DNA from: Suillus spraguei
Lineage: Eukaryota > Basidiomycota > Agaricomycetes > Boletales > Suillaceae
Reading direction: 5' to 3'
Length of the DNA stretch: 64,000 nucleotides
Assembly (NCBI GenBank): GCA_016800925.1
Contig: JABCPU010000081.1
Span: 1-64,000 of the forward strand
The notes beneath the pieces are model-generated. The model did not search any database and was not told where the DNA came from. It saw only the letters and a program-made list of their open reading frames with translations. Below, piece after piece: positions 54,199-64,000 of this stretch. Within the stretch, counting starts at the first letter, position 1. Every line of letters starts with the position of its first letter. A program made the position numbers and the translations under genes.

Positions 54199-54671
54199 TG
54201 TTACGAACTGGGGTGGCGTCACCAGCGACAGTGAAAAGACACAGACGGTCTGCTGGGAGTTCTTACAATGTTCAAAAGAGAACAAGGTGAAAGTACAAGG
54301 AACGCGTTCCGAGTACGATCAAGGGTTCAGCCTCAAAGACAAGTCTAAGAGGTATCCGCGAGAATAGAGACTAAGGCTAAGGAGTGCTTAGACTTAGAGA
54401 CGATTCAAGACGACTTAGGTTGGAGACCTAAGCGAAGGAGATTCCAGGTAAAACCCAGTAAGATTAAAGTAGGAATCTACTACAAGTACACTGTGCTTAA
54501 ATAGGCCAATATGTGCGCACAGACCAAGAGAAGTGTGAGAACGTAAGTGCGTATCCAAAGAAGGAAGGCAACTATAGTACAGATGCGTTGAGCATATGAG
54601 TCAGAGTCATGTTATGTAATATACAAGGTAAATGAAGTAGAAAATGAATAGGGGCACGTACGATTGTAACA
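54199..54671 (-). mobile_element. LTR-1, middle LTR (3' LTR of copy B)
   Basis: 473 bp, from TGTTACGAACTGGGGTGGCG to ATTGTAACA. It is followed at 54672 by TTACCCCCTTTTTA, the copy B polypurine tract. Because copy A lacks its leader, this LTR belongs to copy B and is not a shared LTR made by simple LTR-LTR recombination. Confidence 0.9.
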
Positions 54672-54679
54672 TTACCCCC

Positions 54680-56157
54680 TTTTTACACGTAAAGTCACCG
54701 ACTTTACTCATCTTGGTTCGCATAGTAAACGGGATCATCGCTAATTCGTAGTCTTCATCAGCAAAGATCCGCTCATCATGTACTTGCTTCTTCAAGACCA
54801 GCGCGCGTTTAGAGTCCTCTTCTTTTCTGCCTGAATGCGTTCATCGTCAAGCTGCTTTTCCCAAGCACGAAGTGCGTCATAGAATCCCTCATCTTTCCAA
54901 GTTAACTCGAAGGGAGGAGGCCCAACTCGGTTGGGGCAGTAGAGGGATAAATGAGTGGGCGACCAATATCTGCAAACCTTGCACTGATATTCCGCACAGT
55001 TCTTTTGACGATGTCCTAGTAATCCACAGACCGGCATTTCATGTTCTCGTCAGGGTTAGAAGGACTTTGCGTAAGGGAGATGGAGAAATGATGGGCGTGG
55101 ACTAGTGGATCTGGCGCGCTTCTTTCCCTTTTCTTCGTCATACGTTTTAAGGCAAGGGTGTTCTGCCGCTTAAGTTGCGCCTGTTGAGCGGAGGACAAGT
55201 GTATGCCGATGTGGGAGATCCGGGGTAACTGCTCGTTCGGCAGCGCAAGAAGTTCGGTGGAGAAGAGGGGAAGTGATGCCGAAGTCTTTTACTAAGACTG
55301 GTGAAACGGGATCCATAGGACCGAATGACGATGGAATAGACATAGGGGGATGAATATGAAGGTCGCGAAGTCGAGGGCCGAGTGTTACCAACTCGGTGGC
55401 GGAATACCTAATAGTTTAGCGGCCTCAACTGCTCCTCTGTGCAGGTTCATATAGCCATGCTGGGGTCATGGGTGACGTTGGGGGGTGAGAGTTGGTTGTT
55501 CAATGGGGATGGGTTCGAGGAGATGCAAGTCACTTGCGTTTGTTGTAAGTCAGTGATGGCTTCTTCTACTAGTTTCTGGCTGCTCTGGTTTCAGCGACTG
55601 ATTGCTGGATGGTTTCGACAACTGTGTTGGTGAGTTGCCCAATTCTTGCACAGCAGTGTATAGGCCAGTAAAGGCATCAAGACTAGAATAGATGCGCGAA
55701 GAAGAGGGTGCTGGGATAGGAAGTGGCGTATCTTCCTTGCGGAGAGGGAGGTCGAGCAACGCCTGCTCGACGTTCGGCAATGATATGAATAGCTTCTTCA
55801 ACATCATTCTTAAAGAATCGGGAAGCAACAGCATAGCGTAAGCACGAATGCGTTTTTGGAGATGAATGAAACGGTGACGGAGTGTGATTTCTGTAGTTTC
55901 TTTAGCGGTGGCTTCGATAAGGGCTGCGTGCGGATGATGTTAACGATGAGTCGGGCGGGAAGGCACCTCTTTCAGTGAGGATTCTGTCGATTTCGAGGGC
56001 ATGTCCCTCGCAGAGGATGGCGGCTTCGATGTAGGAGGTTATCGATTTCTGTGGTAGGGTTCCGTATTGTTCTGTTCAGAGTCGGAGTCATTGGTGGCAG
56101 GACGACGGGTGTAATGTAGGCAGTGGGGAAAGACATTTCGATGTGGTAGTTGATCAA
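54680..56157 (-). pseudogene. Extra zinc-knuckle ORF of copy B, frameshifted
   Basis: Colinear with the 489-codon ORF of copy A: starts MSFPTAYI near 56137 and keeps SSRIYSSLDAFTGLYTAVQE, LRDLHIHPPMSIPSSFGPMD and GLLGHRQKNC ... CRYWSPTHLSLYCP. More than ten single-base gaps, many in short homopolymers, split it into frames at 55834-55550, 55391-55170, 55198-55016 and 55037-54792. The amino acid sequence in each segment is still highly similar, so the frame was lost recently. Confidence 0.85.
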
Positions 56158-56206
56158 GTGCTGATGCGGTTGATTGACTGAAGATAATCAGAGGGCGTGT
56201 TGCTTC

Positions 56207-59200
56207 TTATAAGCATTCAAGATTCGAGCGGAGTTCTTCAATTCTTTTCTGGGAGCCATTCGTTATCTCCGATGATATCCTTTCCAGGAACAAGATAACG
56301 TCGGCGATTGCCGGTTCCTTTGTGAGAAAGAATTGCTTCGATTTCATATTCTTCTTCTTCTTCGATGATGTCAGGTGGGGGTTCAGGGAAGTTCGGTCCG
56401 TGTACGTCTGTTTCGCTATAGGATGATAAGACAGAAGCATGGAACGTGGGGTGAATCTTCCATTGCGGAGGAAGTTTGAGTGTGAACGTGATGGGTGATA
56501 AGACATCGATGATCGGGAAAGGTCCGTATCGTTTCGGTGCCAGTTTCCTTGATGGGAGTTTAAGTCTAAGATTAGCGGCGGATAGCCAAACCTTATCTCC
56601 GATCTTCCATGGGGTGTACTTATCTCCTCGGGATCGTTCGGCCATTGTCTGCATGCAATGTTGTGACAGGCGATTGCTTCTTCTCTTATCTTCTGCAGAG
56701 ATCGTACTCGATCTTCTGCTGCGGGGACTGATGAATCAGGGATAGATGAGGGATAGCGCGTGGTTCATATCCCATCATCAAATAGAAGGGTGATGCATTC
56801 CTTGCATCGTGTTTTCGGTGGTTGTGGACGAATTCGGCGATTGGTAGGTGTTCTACCCAATCTTCGGGGTTGTTACGGCAATAAATGCGGAGGTATGTTT
56901 CAAGTTCTTGATTAGCCTTTCCGTTTGACCATCAGTCTGTGGGTGGTAAGCCGTGGATGGAGCGATGACGTAGTCAAGAAGTCGGGCAAGTTCCTTTGAG
57001 AAGCGAGATAGGAATTGCGGTCCTCGATCCGAGATAACTTTGTCATGGAGTCCAAATCGTCGGTAAACATGTTTTAAAAATAGCTTGGCCACACCTTCTG
57101 AAGTGATGGTTTTCAAACAAGGGATAATAATTACCCCCTTCGTAAGGCCATGGTCTACCACGACCATGATACTGTCAAAGCCTCCAGAGACGGGGAGGTC
57201 AGTGATAAGATCAACAGAGACCTGGGAGAACGGGCGAACAGCCGAGAAGGAATAGGCGTGAGCGGGGGTCGAACAGGATGAGTATCCGCTTTCATTTGCT
57301 GACAAAGGGCGCAACCCTCAACGTATTTCCGAATATAAGAGCCCATTGCAGGCCACCAGGCTTCCCGTTTACGAGTTCTTCAGTTTTGAATCTACCGGGG
57401 TGTCCCGCGGTAGGATGATCATGATACGTTTCAGGATATCGGAGCGATGCGCCGGTGGAATATAAGCGCGATTTTAAAATAGAGGACGTTCTCCTCAATC
57501 TTCCAATCAGAAAGTGCCGATTTCATAGGGGGAAGGCACACGCCATCAAGGGCATCAGACGCCGTTTGAAAGACAGGGTCGTCGAGGGGGTCAGAGGATG
57601 ACAGCACATCCTTCAAGTCGTGTCAATAAGACGAACGAATAGAGCGTCAGGGAGGAGGGTCTGGTCCTCGTTATCGTCTTTGCCAGAGTCATAATCAGGC
57701 CGGCGGGATAGTGCATCAGGTACTGCTAATTTAGTACCTGCAACGTGATGCAGTTCGATGTCGTAAATAGACAAAATCAATTGCCAACGTGCTTGGCGAC
57801 GGGTGAGCTTCTGTGCACTTCTAAAGTACAGAAGGTTCTTATGGTCGGTGAATACCAGGACGGGGTGTGGGTTTCCTTCGAGATAATGACGCCATTCGTT
57901 CAATGCCCGGATCACGGCAAGGAGTTCCCGATCAAAGATCTGGTAATTGCGTTCTGCGGGTTCAAAGACTGTGAGAGGTATGCACATGGGTGATAAACAC
58001 CATTCTCATCAGTCTGCAGGAGAACTCCGCCAGTTGCTACAAGCGAAGCGTCGGTAGCAATGGCAAATTGTCGGGAAGGATCAGGGTTACGGAGTACCGG
58101 TTGGGAAGTGAAGCGTCGTTTCAATTCTTCGAAGGTGTCCATACATTCGGTTGACCATTCAAAGGCCTTATCTTTCTTTGTCAAATCGATAAGGGGTCGG
58201 CGATGTCAGAATAGTGGGAAATGAACGTGCGGTAGAAGTTGCAAAAACCGAGGAATGACCGAACATCTTTTACAGATTTCGGGATTGGCCATTCGGAGAT
58301 TCCCTTGGTCTTGGCGGTGTCCATAGCAACTTGTCCGGGGCGAATTATCATTCCGAGGTATTCCACTTCTTCTGCATCGAAGGTGCATTTCTCCGGTTTC
58401 AAGAACAGGTGTTCTTTTCGTATTTTCATCAAACTCGTCTGGTCCGTTCACGGTGTTCTGCCATTGTCGTAGAGAAAATCAGGATATCGTCCATATAGAT
58501 AACCATCCATCCTTCATTGATTTCTTGTTGAAAGGTGCGATTCATGTATGCTTGAAAAGTTGCTGGGGAATTGCAAAGGCCGAAGAACATGACGTTCGGT
58601 TCAAAGAGGCCGAATTCCGTGGTAAAAGCAGCTTTCCACCTATCATCAGGATGGATGCGAATGTTGTTATAACCGGACCGGATATCCATTTTCGTAAAGA
58701 ACTGTGCGTTATGAAGACGTGCGACAAGGGAAATAGGGAGTGGGAGCGGGTATGCGTTCTTGACTGTCCAATCATTGATGTAGCGATAATCTTGACAGGG
58801 ACGCAGTTCTCCACTCTTCTTTCCCACAAAGAAGAAGCCACTAGCTTGAGGTGACTTCGATTCTGAGATAAAGCCTTTCGCAACGTTTTCATCGATAAAC
58901 GTTTTGACAGCAGCGCGTTCTTTTTCCGATAGCGGGTAGACCTTAGACGTCGAGGGATAAAACCGGGTTTGGTGTCGATCCGATGATCGATACCAGGGCG
59001 TTCGGGGGTAGTTTGTTCAGTCCGTCTTTAGCAAAGACGTCTGCGAAGTCGTGCAAATAATCCGGGACCAATTCTTCGAAGGATTTCTTTTTCTTTTCCT
59101 TCTCATCCGTGGCGAATTCCTGAGCTTTGTTACTATATTTCGAGGAGGGAGAGGAATTGTGGAGTAGTTGGAGGATTGTTCGAGTTGAGAAGTTCCATCA

Positions 59201-60280
59201 CGTGTCAAGGGTGTATCCATGGATACTTCTTCTATGATCCTCATGCTAATCCATCGGTATCATATTCCACAAGAAATTCTCCATCTCCTAGTTCATAGAG
59301 GAAATTTCGCGTACTTCTGGTGCATGCCAGACGTCATGCATGGTGTCGAATTGGTCATCATCCTCGGTTGGGATCAACGAGGGCACGGGTTTTCTTATCG
59401 GGGATTTCTTCATTGAAGCTGAAAGAGTTTTCGGGGGAACGAAGAACTTGGATAATTTCGGTACGTTGGTGCTTCGCCCTGGGAGTTCTTCTTCCGTTTT
59501 CCTTTTTCCTGTTTCTGTTCTTCTATTGGCCGCTGCTCAATAGGTTCTTGTCCGACCCGATGCTCGGGTTCGGATTCATTCTTGCGCTTTTCTCGCGAGG
59601 GATTGGTGATACTGCTCGCGGCAGTTGTACACGTGGAGTAGGTTCTGTAGTACGTGGCATTCGTACTTCTGGTTCTGGGTCTTCAGGGATCCAATAGGAG
59701 AAGCGATGAAGGTTTCGGGAGACGGGAATGTTGCCATTTGTATGATGTTGAAAAGTCGGGCAACCCGTTCTTCTTTCGTCTTCATCCAGATCGATTTCGA
59801 TCTCGTCGATTTTCTGTCCGTGAAAGGACAAGCGTTTCAGCAGCCCAATCTATAATTGGGTTCATTGCTCGTAACCATGGGATTCCAAGGAGGATTTGAT
59901 CTCTCTTCCTAGTTTGGTGATATTGAATTTTCCATACATGGTTCGATCATCAATCTTGACCACTAGAAGGCAGTAGTGCGTGATTGGTCCTCCTTTTATG
60001 AGGTTCCATCTGCCGTTGTAACTCGAAATGGTTTTTGAGTTTTCGTCGTGTGATTTGATGGAGTTTCACAAACTCTTCTGAGATGAATGTCCTGCTGCTC
60101 CTGAATCGATAACAGCGGTGGTGTCGACGGATTTCAAACGAGTACGCGAGTGAGGGTGATAGGGACACGAAGTTCTTTTCTTTCACCTACAGCGCGTACA
60201 AGTCTTAGTATACATTGGGAGAAACATACGTCGAGTCTTTGTTTCTCCACATCAAAAATCCTGAACAATCCGTCACGTTT
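56207..60280 (-). pseudogene. Pol of copy B (PR-RT-RH-IN-chromodomain)
   Basis: Same order as copy A. Protease is near 60100-60190 (heavily frameshifted). RT: YINDWTVKNAYPLPLPISLV and WMVIYMDDILIFSTTMAEHR in the frame 58827-58429. RNase H is in 58184-57613 with [20 protein letters not shown]. The integrase core is in 57314-56853 with [20 protein letters not shown] and [15 protein letters not shown], and the chromodomain in 56654-56238 with EEEYEIEAILSHKGTGNRRR. Several sites broken in copy A are intact here and the reverse. Neither copy alone encodes a complete Pol. Confidence 0.88.
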
Positions 60281-60282
60281 CT

Positions 60283-61080
60283 TCATCTTCTTCTCCCTTT
60301 GACTTCGGTTTGTCGGAGCGGGGTCTTCTTCTTTCTGTCAGGACAATTATGGATGCGGTGTCCTGTCTTTCTGCATCCGAAGCATTGCCCTTTCTTCATG
60401 CATTCGGATCTCTCCATGTCGGAGATTCGATCTACGACCATTGCATTGGAATCACGGTTCGGAATATACCGTGCATTCCCATAGTTCTTCTTCTTCTGTT
60501 GTGGAACATGACGTGTCCTCATGGCGTTAAGCCGATGATGGGCGTTGTCAATAGCAACGCATTGCAACACAACATCTCTGAATATTTCGGAGACATCTCC
60601 CGTATTGAAAAGCTTTGTAAGGATACCCCAATTAAGACCATCTTGGAAGAACTGGATCTTCGTTGCGTTATCGGTGATATGAGCCTTGGCTGCAAGTGCC
60701 TCAAAGTCGGCGACGTAGGTATGAAGATCTCCAGTTCCTTGCTTGAGGTCTCTAAGGCGTGTAAGCGCGGTCATTCTGGTATCCACTGGTTCGAATGCTT
60801 CTTTGAAGCTCTTCATAAAATCCACCATCGTCCCATAACCACTTTTTGTCCGAAGTGTCGGTAGATTGGGCGTGTTCAAGGAATTGTTCTTCCATGATTT
60901 GGCATTCTTTTCGGTCATAAAGGATGTTATGTAGATGATCTTCTGCTTGTCAGTGGTGTAAAGCTTTTCATTGATGTCAAAGTGCAAGTTGCACGACTGG
61001 ATAAACTCGCGAGAGTTATCACGATCTCCATCAAAACCAATCGGTTGACCGATCTTGTATTCGAATTCTTTGGTCGACAT
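60283..61080 (-). CDS. Gag of copy B with CCHC zinc knuckle
   Basis: 265-codon frame with start MSTKEFEYKIGQPIGFDGDR at 61080. The capsid-like region is FMKSFKEAFEPVDTRMTALT, LRDLKQGTGDLHTYVADFEA, ITDNATKIQFFQDGLNWGIL. Near the C-terminus a single CCHC knuckle reads CFGCRKTGHRIHNC. It packages element RNA in virus-like particles. The leader between the ATG and the 5' LTR is 193 bp (61081-61273) and starts AAAGATTAAAG after the LTR on the coding strand. I could not identify a tRNA primer-binding site there. This is the only essentially complete gag of the pair. Confidence 0.85.
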   Translation of the reverse strand: MSTKEFEYKIGQPIGFDGDRDNSREFIQSCNLHFDINEKLYTTDKQKIIYITSFMTEKNAKSWKNNSLNTPNLPTLRTKSGYGTMVDFMKSFKEAFEPVDTRMTALTRLRDLKQGTGDLHTYVADFEALAAKAHITDNATKIQFFQDGLNWGILTKLFNTGDVSEIFRDVVLQCVAIDNAHHRLNAMRTRHVPQQKKKNYGNARYIPNRDSNAMVVDRISDMERSECMKKGQCFGCRKTGHRIHNCPDRKKKTPLRQTEVKGRRR

Positions 61081-61273
61081 GGTTGATGATTCTTCTGGAG
61101 TTATACTTTCTCGGTGCCTACACGCGCTGTCTTGCTGTCCGTTAGGGCTTTCTTTGTCAGAGGGCTTCTCTTGACAATCTGCTCAGCGTACGCGTACGCT
61201 AGTCTGCTGATCTAGGCGATCAGGGTTCGGGTCGAAGACTGATAGTCGACGATCAAAATGGACTTTAATCTTT

Positions 61274-61746
61274 TGTTACGAACTGGGGTGGCGTCACCAG
61301 CGACAGTGAAAAGACACAGGCGGTCTGCTGGGAGTTCTTACAATGTCCAGAAGAGGACAAGGTGAAAGTACAAGGAACGCGTTCCGAGTACGATCAAGGG
61401 TTCAGCCTCAAGGATAAGTCCAAGAGGTATCCGCGAGAATAGAGACTAAGCTAAGGAGTGCTTAGACTTAGAGACGATTCAAGACGACTTAGGTTGGAGA
61501 CCTAAGCGAAGGAGATTCCAGGTAAAACCCAGTAAGATTAAAGTAGGGAATCTACTACAAGTACACTGTGCTTAAATAGACCAATATGTGCGCACAGACC
61601 AAGCGATACGTGAGAATATAAGTGCGTATCCTAAGAAGGAAGGCAACTATAGTACAGATGCGTTGAGCATATGAGTCGGAGTCATGTTACATAATATACA
61701 GGGTAAATGAAGTAAAGAATGAATAGAAGCACGTATGATTGTAACA
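61274..61746 (-). mobile_element. LTR-1, 5' LTR of copy B
   Basis: 473 bp, TGTTACGAACTGGGGTGGCG to ATTGTAACA. It directly abuts the left inverted-repeat arm at 61747 (CCGGA). Flanking pentamers of copy B (ACGAT left of 54199; CCGGA right of 61746) and of the whole A+B array (CACAC left of 47293) do not match, so the 61746/61747 junction is probably a secondary breakpoint. Confidence 0.9.
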
Positions 61747-62208
61747 CCGGACTCATTGATTATCCATACTAGATACTTACAGTATATAACCACTTGTAAA
61801 TCTCCGTAGAACCTTAGTTCGAATATCATATTACATAGATTCTGCTCATTCCACTTCCTCCGGACTTAAGCCACTTTCTGCTCTAAGTCACCTTCTGAGA
61901 CTTAGGATTGATTCCTATAGTCTACATATATCTCCGACTCTATCTTCGGATAGTCTATCTCTGTTAGTTTCTAGTTAGGAACTTGTTCCGAAGCTAGTCT
62001 TAATCTTCGTTCCATTCTTACGTTCTGGATAACCTTCGGATGTATCATATCCGGTACCTTCGAACGTCCGGATCCGTCACGCAACCCCTTCTGGATCTTC
62101 GGATGAATAACTTCTCCCTGAAATAAGGGCATTACTCGAGAAAGGGGCACAGTGCATGAACTGAGGCCAAAGCCCTTCGAATCTCTCTACCTTGAGTACG
62201 GTCTTAAC
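61747..62208. repeat. Left arm of a 460-bp long inverted repeat
   Basis: Starts CCGGACTCATTGATTATCC and ends near GAGTACGGTCTTAAC. It is the reverse complement of 63272-63735 with scattered substitutions and small gaps. The arms enclose a Harbinger-like transposase fragment. They contain many GTCTAAG/CTTAGAC-type and TCCGGA motifs but no gene. Confidence 0.85.
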
Positions 62209-63187
62209 ACCAGAGTCCTTAACCAACCAGATGAGCCCTCTATGCGAGCCCCACAGATCCAACTACTGGATCACTTCACTAAGCATCGCCCCCACCTATT
62301 TCAGAAGAAGCTACGTGTTTCTCCAGAAATATCTGATGATATCCTCAATGAGATCATTGATGATCCCATTTTCCATAATCAATCCAACAATTCCCAACTT
62401 CCCATTGCCATCCAACTTGCAATATTTCTTAACCGTGCTGGCCATGTTACAATTATACGTGCCCCTATTCATTTTCTGTCTCCTTACTTTGTATATTACA
62501 TAAAGTGACTCTGACTCATATGCTCAATGCATCTGTACTATAGTTGCCTTCCTTCTTTGGATACGCACTTACATTCTCACGTCTCTCTTGGTCCGTGCGC
62601 ACATATTGGCCTATTTAAGCACATTGTATTATGCTTGTATACTTCACTTTAATCTTACTGGGTTTTACCTGGAACATCCTTGCTTAGGTCTCCAACCTAA
62701 GTCGTCTTGAATCGTCTCTAAGTCTAAGCACTCCTTAGCCTTAGTCTCTATTCTCGTAGAACCTCTTAGACTTGTCTTTGAGGCTGAACCCTTGATAGTA
62801 CTCAGAATGCATTCCTTGTACTTTCACCTTGTCCTCTTCTGGACATTGTAGAACTTCCCAGCAGACCGTCTGTGTCTTTTCACTGTCGCTGGTGACGCCA
62901 CCCAGTTCGTAACAGGCCATTATGGTAATGCAAGCTCAAATGAGGATGTCTGCCAGTGGGCAGGTGTCAGTGTTGGGTCAGTCACAAACTGCACTAATCG
63001 TGTCATGATTGCCCTGCTTGCAAAGCATGACAAATTTATATTCTTCCCCAATCTTGACTCAGATGATGCTGGTCATTCCCGGAAGTATGTCCAGGACCAT
63101 ACTTGCCCAGAGTGGAGGAATGGTATCCTAGCTGCTGATGGATCATTGTTAACCCTTTGTGACAAGCCAGGTCTCTATACTTTTTAA
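62152..63187 (+). pseudogene. Harbinger/PIF-like (DDE_Tnp_4) transposase fragment split by an LTR
   Basis: The N-terminal helical part (LLDHFTKHRPHLFQKKLRVS, then IAIQLAIFLNRAGH) stops at 62444, where a solo LTR is inserted. It resumes at 62915 as YGNASSNEDVCQWAGVSVGS, VTNCTNRVMIALLAKHDKFI and WRNGILAADGSLLTLCDKPG. The last segment matches the first catalytic Asp block of Harbinger-type transposases (DGT..L..KPG). Removing the LTR and one target repeat joins LNRAGH to YGNASS in frame, so the insertion hit a continuous coding exon. The frame then stops after LYTF at 63187, and the rest of the DDE domain is absent. Domain assignment rests on family patterns I recall. Confidence 0.75.
62445..62914 (+). 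mobile_element. Solo LTR-1 with perfect 5-bp target duplication
   Basis: 470 bp, reverse orientation relative to the LTRs of copies A and B: begins TGTTACAATTATACGTGCC, ends CCCAGTTCGTAACA. It is flanked on both sides by GGCCA (62440-62444 and 62915-62919). This establishes the exact LTR ends and a 5-bp target duplication for the family, and implies loss of the internal region by LTR-LTR recombination after insertion. Confidence 0.95.
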
Positions 63188-63271
63188 GTAGGAAGTCTCA
63201 GTACTCCCTCAACTGCCAGGTATTTTATTTTACAGCTTTTTCTCTAATTTAAATTCTTTGAGGCAGTTATT

Positions 63272-63735
63272 ATGATTGTTAAGACTGTACTCAAGGGGTG
63301 AAAGATCCGAAGGGCTTTGGACTCAGTTCATGCACTGTGCCCCTTTCTCGAGTAATGCCCCTTATTTCAGGGAGTAGGTATACATCCGAAGATCCGAGAG
63401 GAGTTGCATGACTGATCCAGAAGTCCAAAGGTATCGGATATGATACGTCCGGAGGTTATCTGGAGTGTAGGGATGGAACAAGGATTAAGGCTAGCTTTGG
63501 AACAAGTTTCTAACTAGAAACTAACAGAGGTAGACTATCTGAAGATAGAGTTGGAGATATAGACTAAAGGAATCAATCCCAAGTCTCAGAAGATGACTTA
63601 GAGCGGAAAGTGACTTAAGTCCAGAGGAAGCAGAATGAGCAGAATCTAAGATGATATTCGAACTAAGGTTCTATGGAGATCTACAAGTGGTTTATATACT
63701 GTAAGTATCTAGTACGGATAATCAATGAGTCCGGG
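63272..63735. repeat. Right arm of the 460-bp long inverted repeat
   Basis: Reverse complement of 61747-62208; ends with GGATAATCAATGAGTCCGG at about 63717-63735. Inner boundary near GTTAAGACTGTACTC. It is not a copy of LTR-1 or LTR-2. Confidence 0.85.
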
Positions 63736-64000
63736 ACCGAGGGCTATGTACAATGTATGACAGAAGTCTATTAGTTAATGCACAGCAGATCAGTAAGCAT
63801 GAATCACAAATGAAACACAGGTAATGGATCAGTGACACAGGACAGAAATATACACAGCCAGGATACCAGAAACAGGAGGAATGATGAAAGGAGATAGACG
63901 CAGATATCCACAAGGGAGTTAGAGTGCGAGAAGTGGGCACATTCAGATAGGCGATCCGGACAGGATCTGTGGACCGGATGGAAATAGAATTGATCGGATC
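63736..64000. other. No feature seen
   Basis: Sequence right of the inverted repeat. One short - strand frame (63722-63940) without recognised motifs. Confidence 0.4.

Noticed and set aside
47293..61746. A 5-bp target duplication around the whole A+B array
   Set aside because: The left flank is CACAC and the right flank CCGGA; they do not match, so no single insertion event is supported.

Overview
This window reads as nuclear DNA of a filamentous basidiomycete, most likely an Agaricomycete. Genes carry many short introns (about 42-65 nt) with GT..AG or GC..AG borders. The gene families are typical of mushroom-forming fungi: a CxC2/KDZ transposase with a TET/JBP-like oxygenase, a polyporopepsin-type aspartic protease, a TPR-CHAT protein and chromovirus Gypsy elements. 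I saw no rRNA or tRNA gene and no bacterial operon logic. Species cannot be fixed from sequence alone.

Left end (1-12.7 kb): a KDZ-type DNA transposon neighbourhood. A CxC2-KDZ transposase (3689-7121, +) can be spliced in silico into one uninterrupted frame of about 1037 codons, using two GC-AG introns. Around it lie two small + strand accessory genes (83-1099), a divergent - strand accessory gene (3451-1591), a small + strand gene (7293-8093) and a - strand TET/JBP-like 2-oxoglutarate/Fe(II) dioxygenase (11505-10199). Most partners carry single-base frameshifts. Between transposase and oxygenase lies a CpG-dense minisatellite (8261-10102) with a higher-order pattern, bounded by 34-bp direct repeats. 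More tandem repeats follow at 11.7-12.7 kb.

12.7-19.4 kb is decayed: a RhoGEF (DH/PH) pseudogene (14.08-16.15 kb), a 953-bp solo LTR (LTR-2, 17197-18149) and a 2 x 189-bp tandem duplication. 19.4-42.4 kb is the gene-bearing core: secreted aspartic protease (+), 7-TM protein (+), MFS transporter (-), SPRY protein (-), Na+/H+ antiporter of the NHA1 type (+, two apparent frameshifts), a C2-TPR-CHAT protein of about 1142 aa (+), a 600-bp hAT-like non-autonomous element carrying a BED zinc finger, and an alpha/beta hydrolase (-).

43.4-63.7 kb is a nested transposon stack. A TAF6 fragment with two CGA-to-TGA type stops is fused to an old CpG-decayed Gypsy (+). That Gypsy is interrupted by a reversed LTR-2 and followed by an LTR-2 stub, into which a younger chromovirus (copy A, -) is inserted. 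A second copy (B, -) abuts A, giving LTR-internal-LTR-internal-LTR from 47293 to 61746. Both copies carry an extra sense-strand zinc-knuckle ORF between pol and the 3' LTR. Next come a 460-bp inverted repeat pair enclosing a Harbinger-like transposase fragment, itself split by a solo LTR with a perfect 5-bp target duplication (GGCCA).
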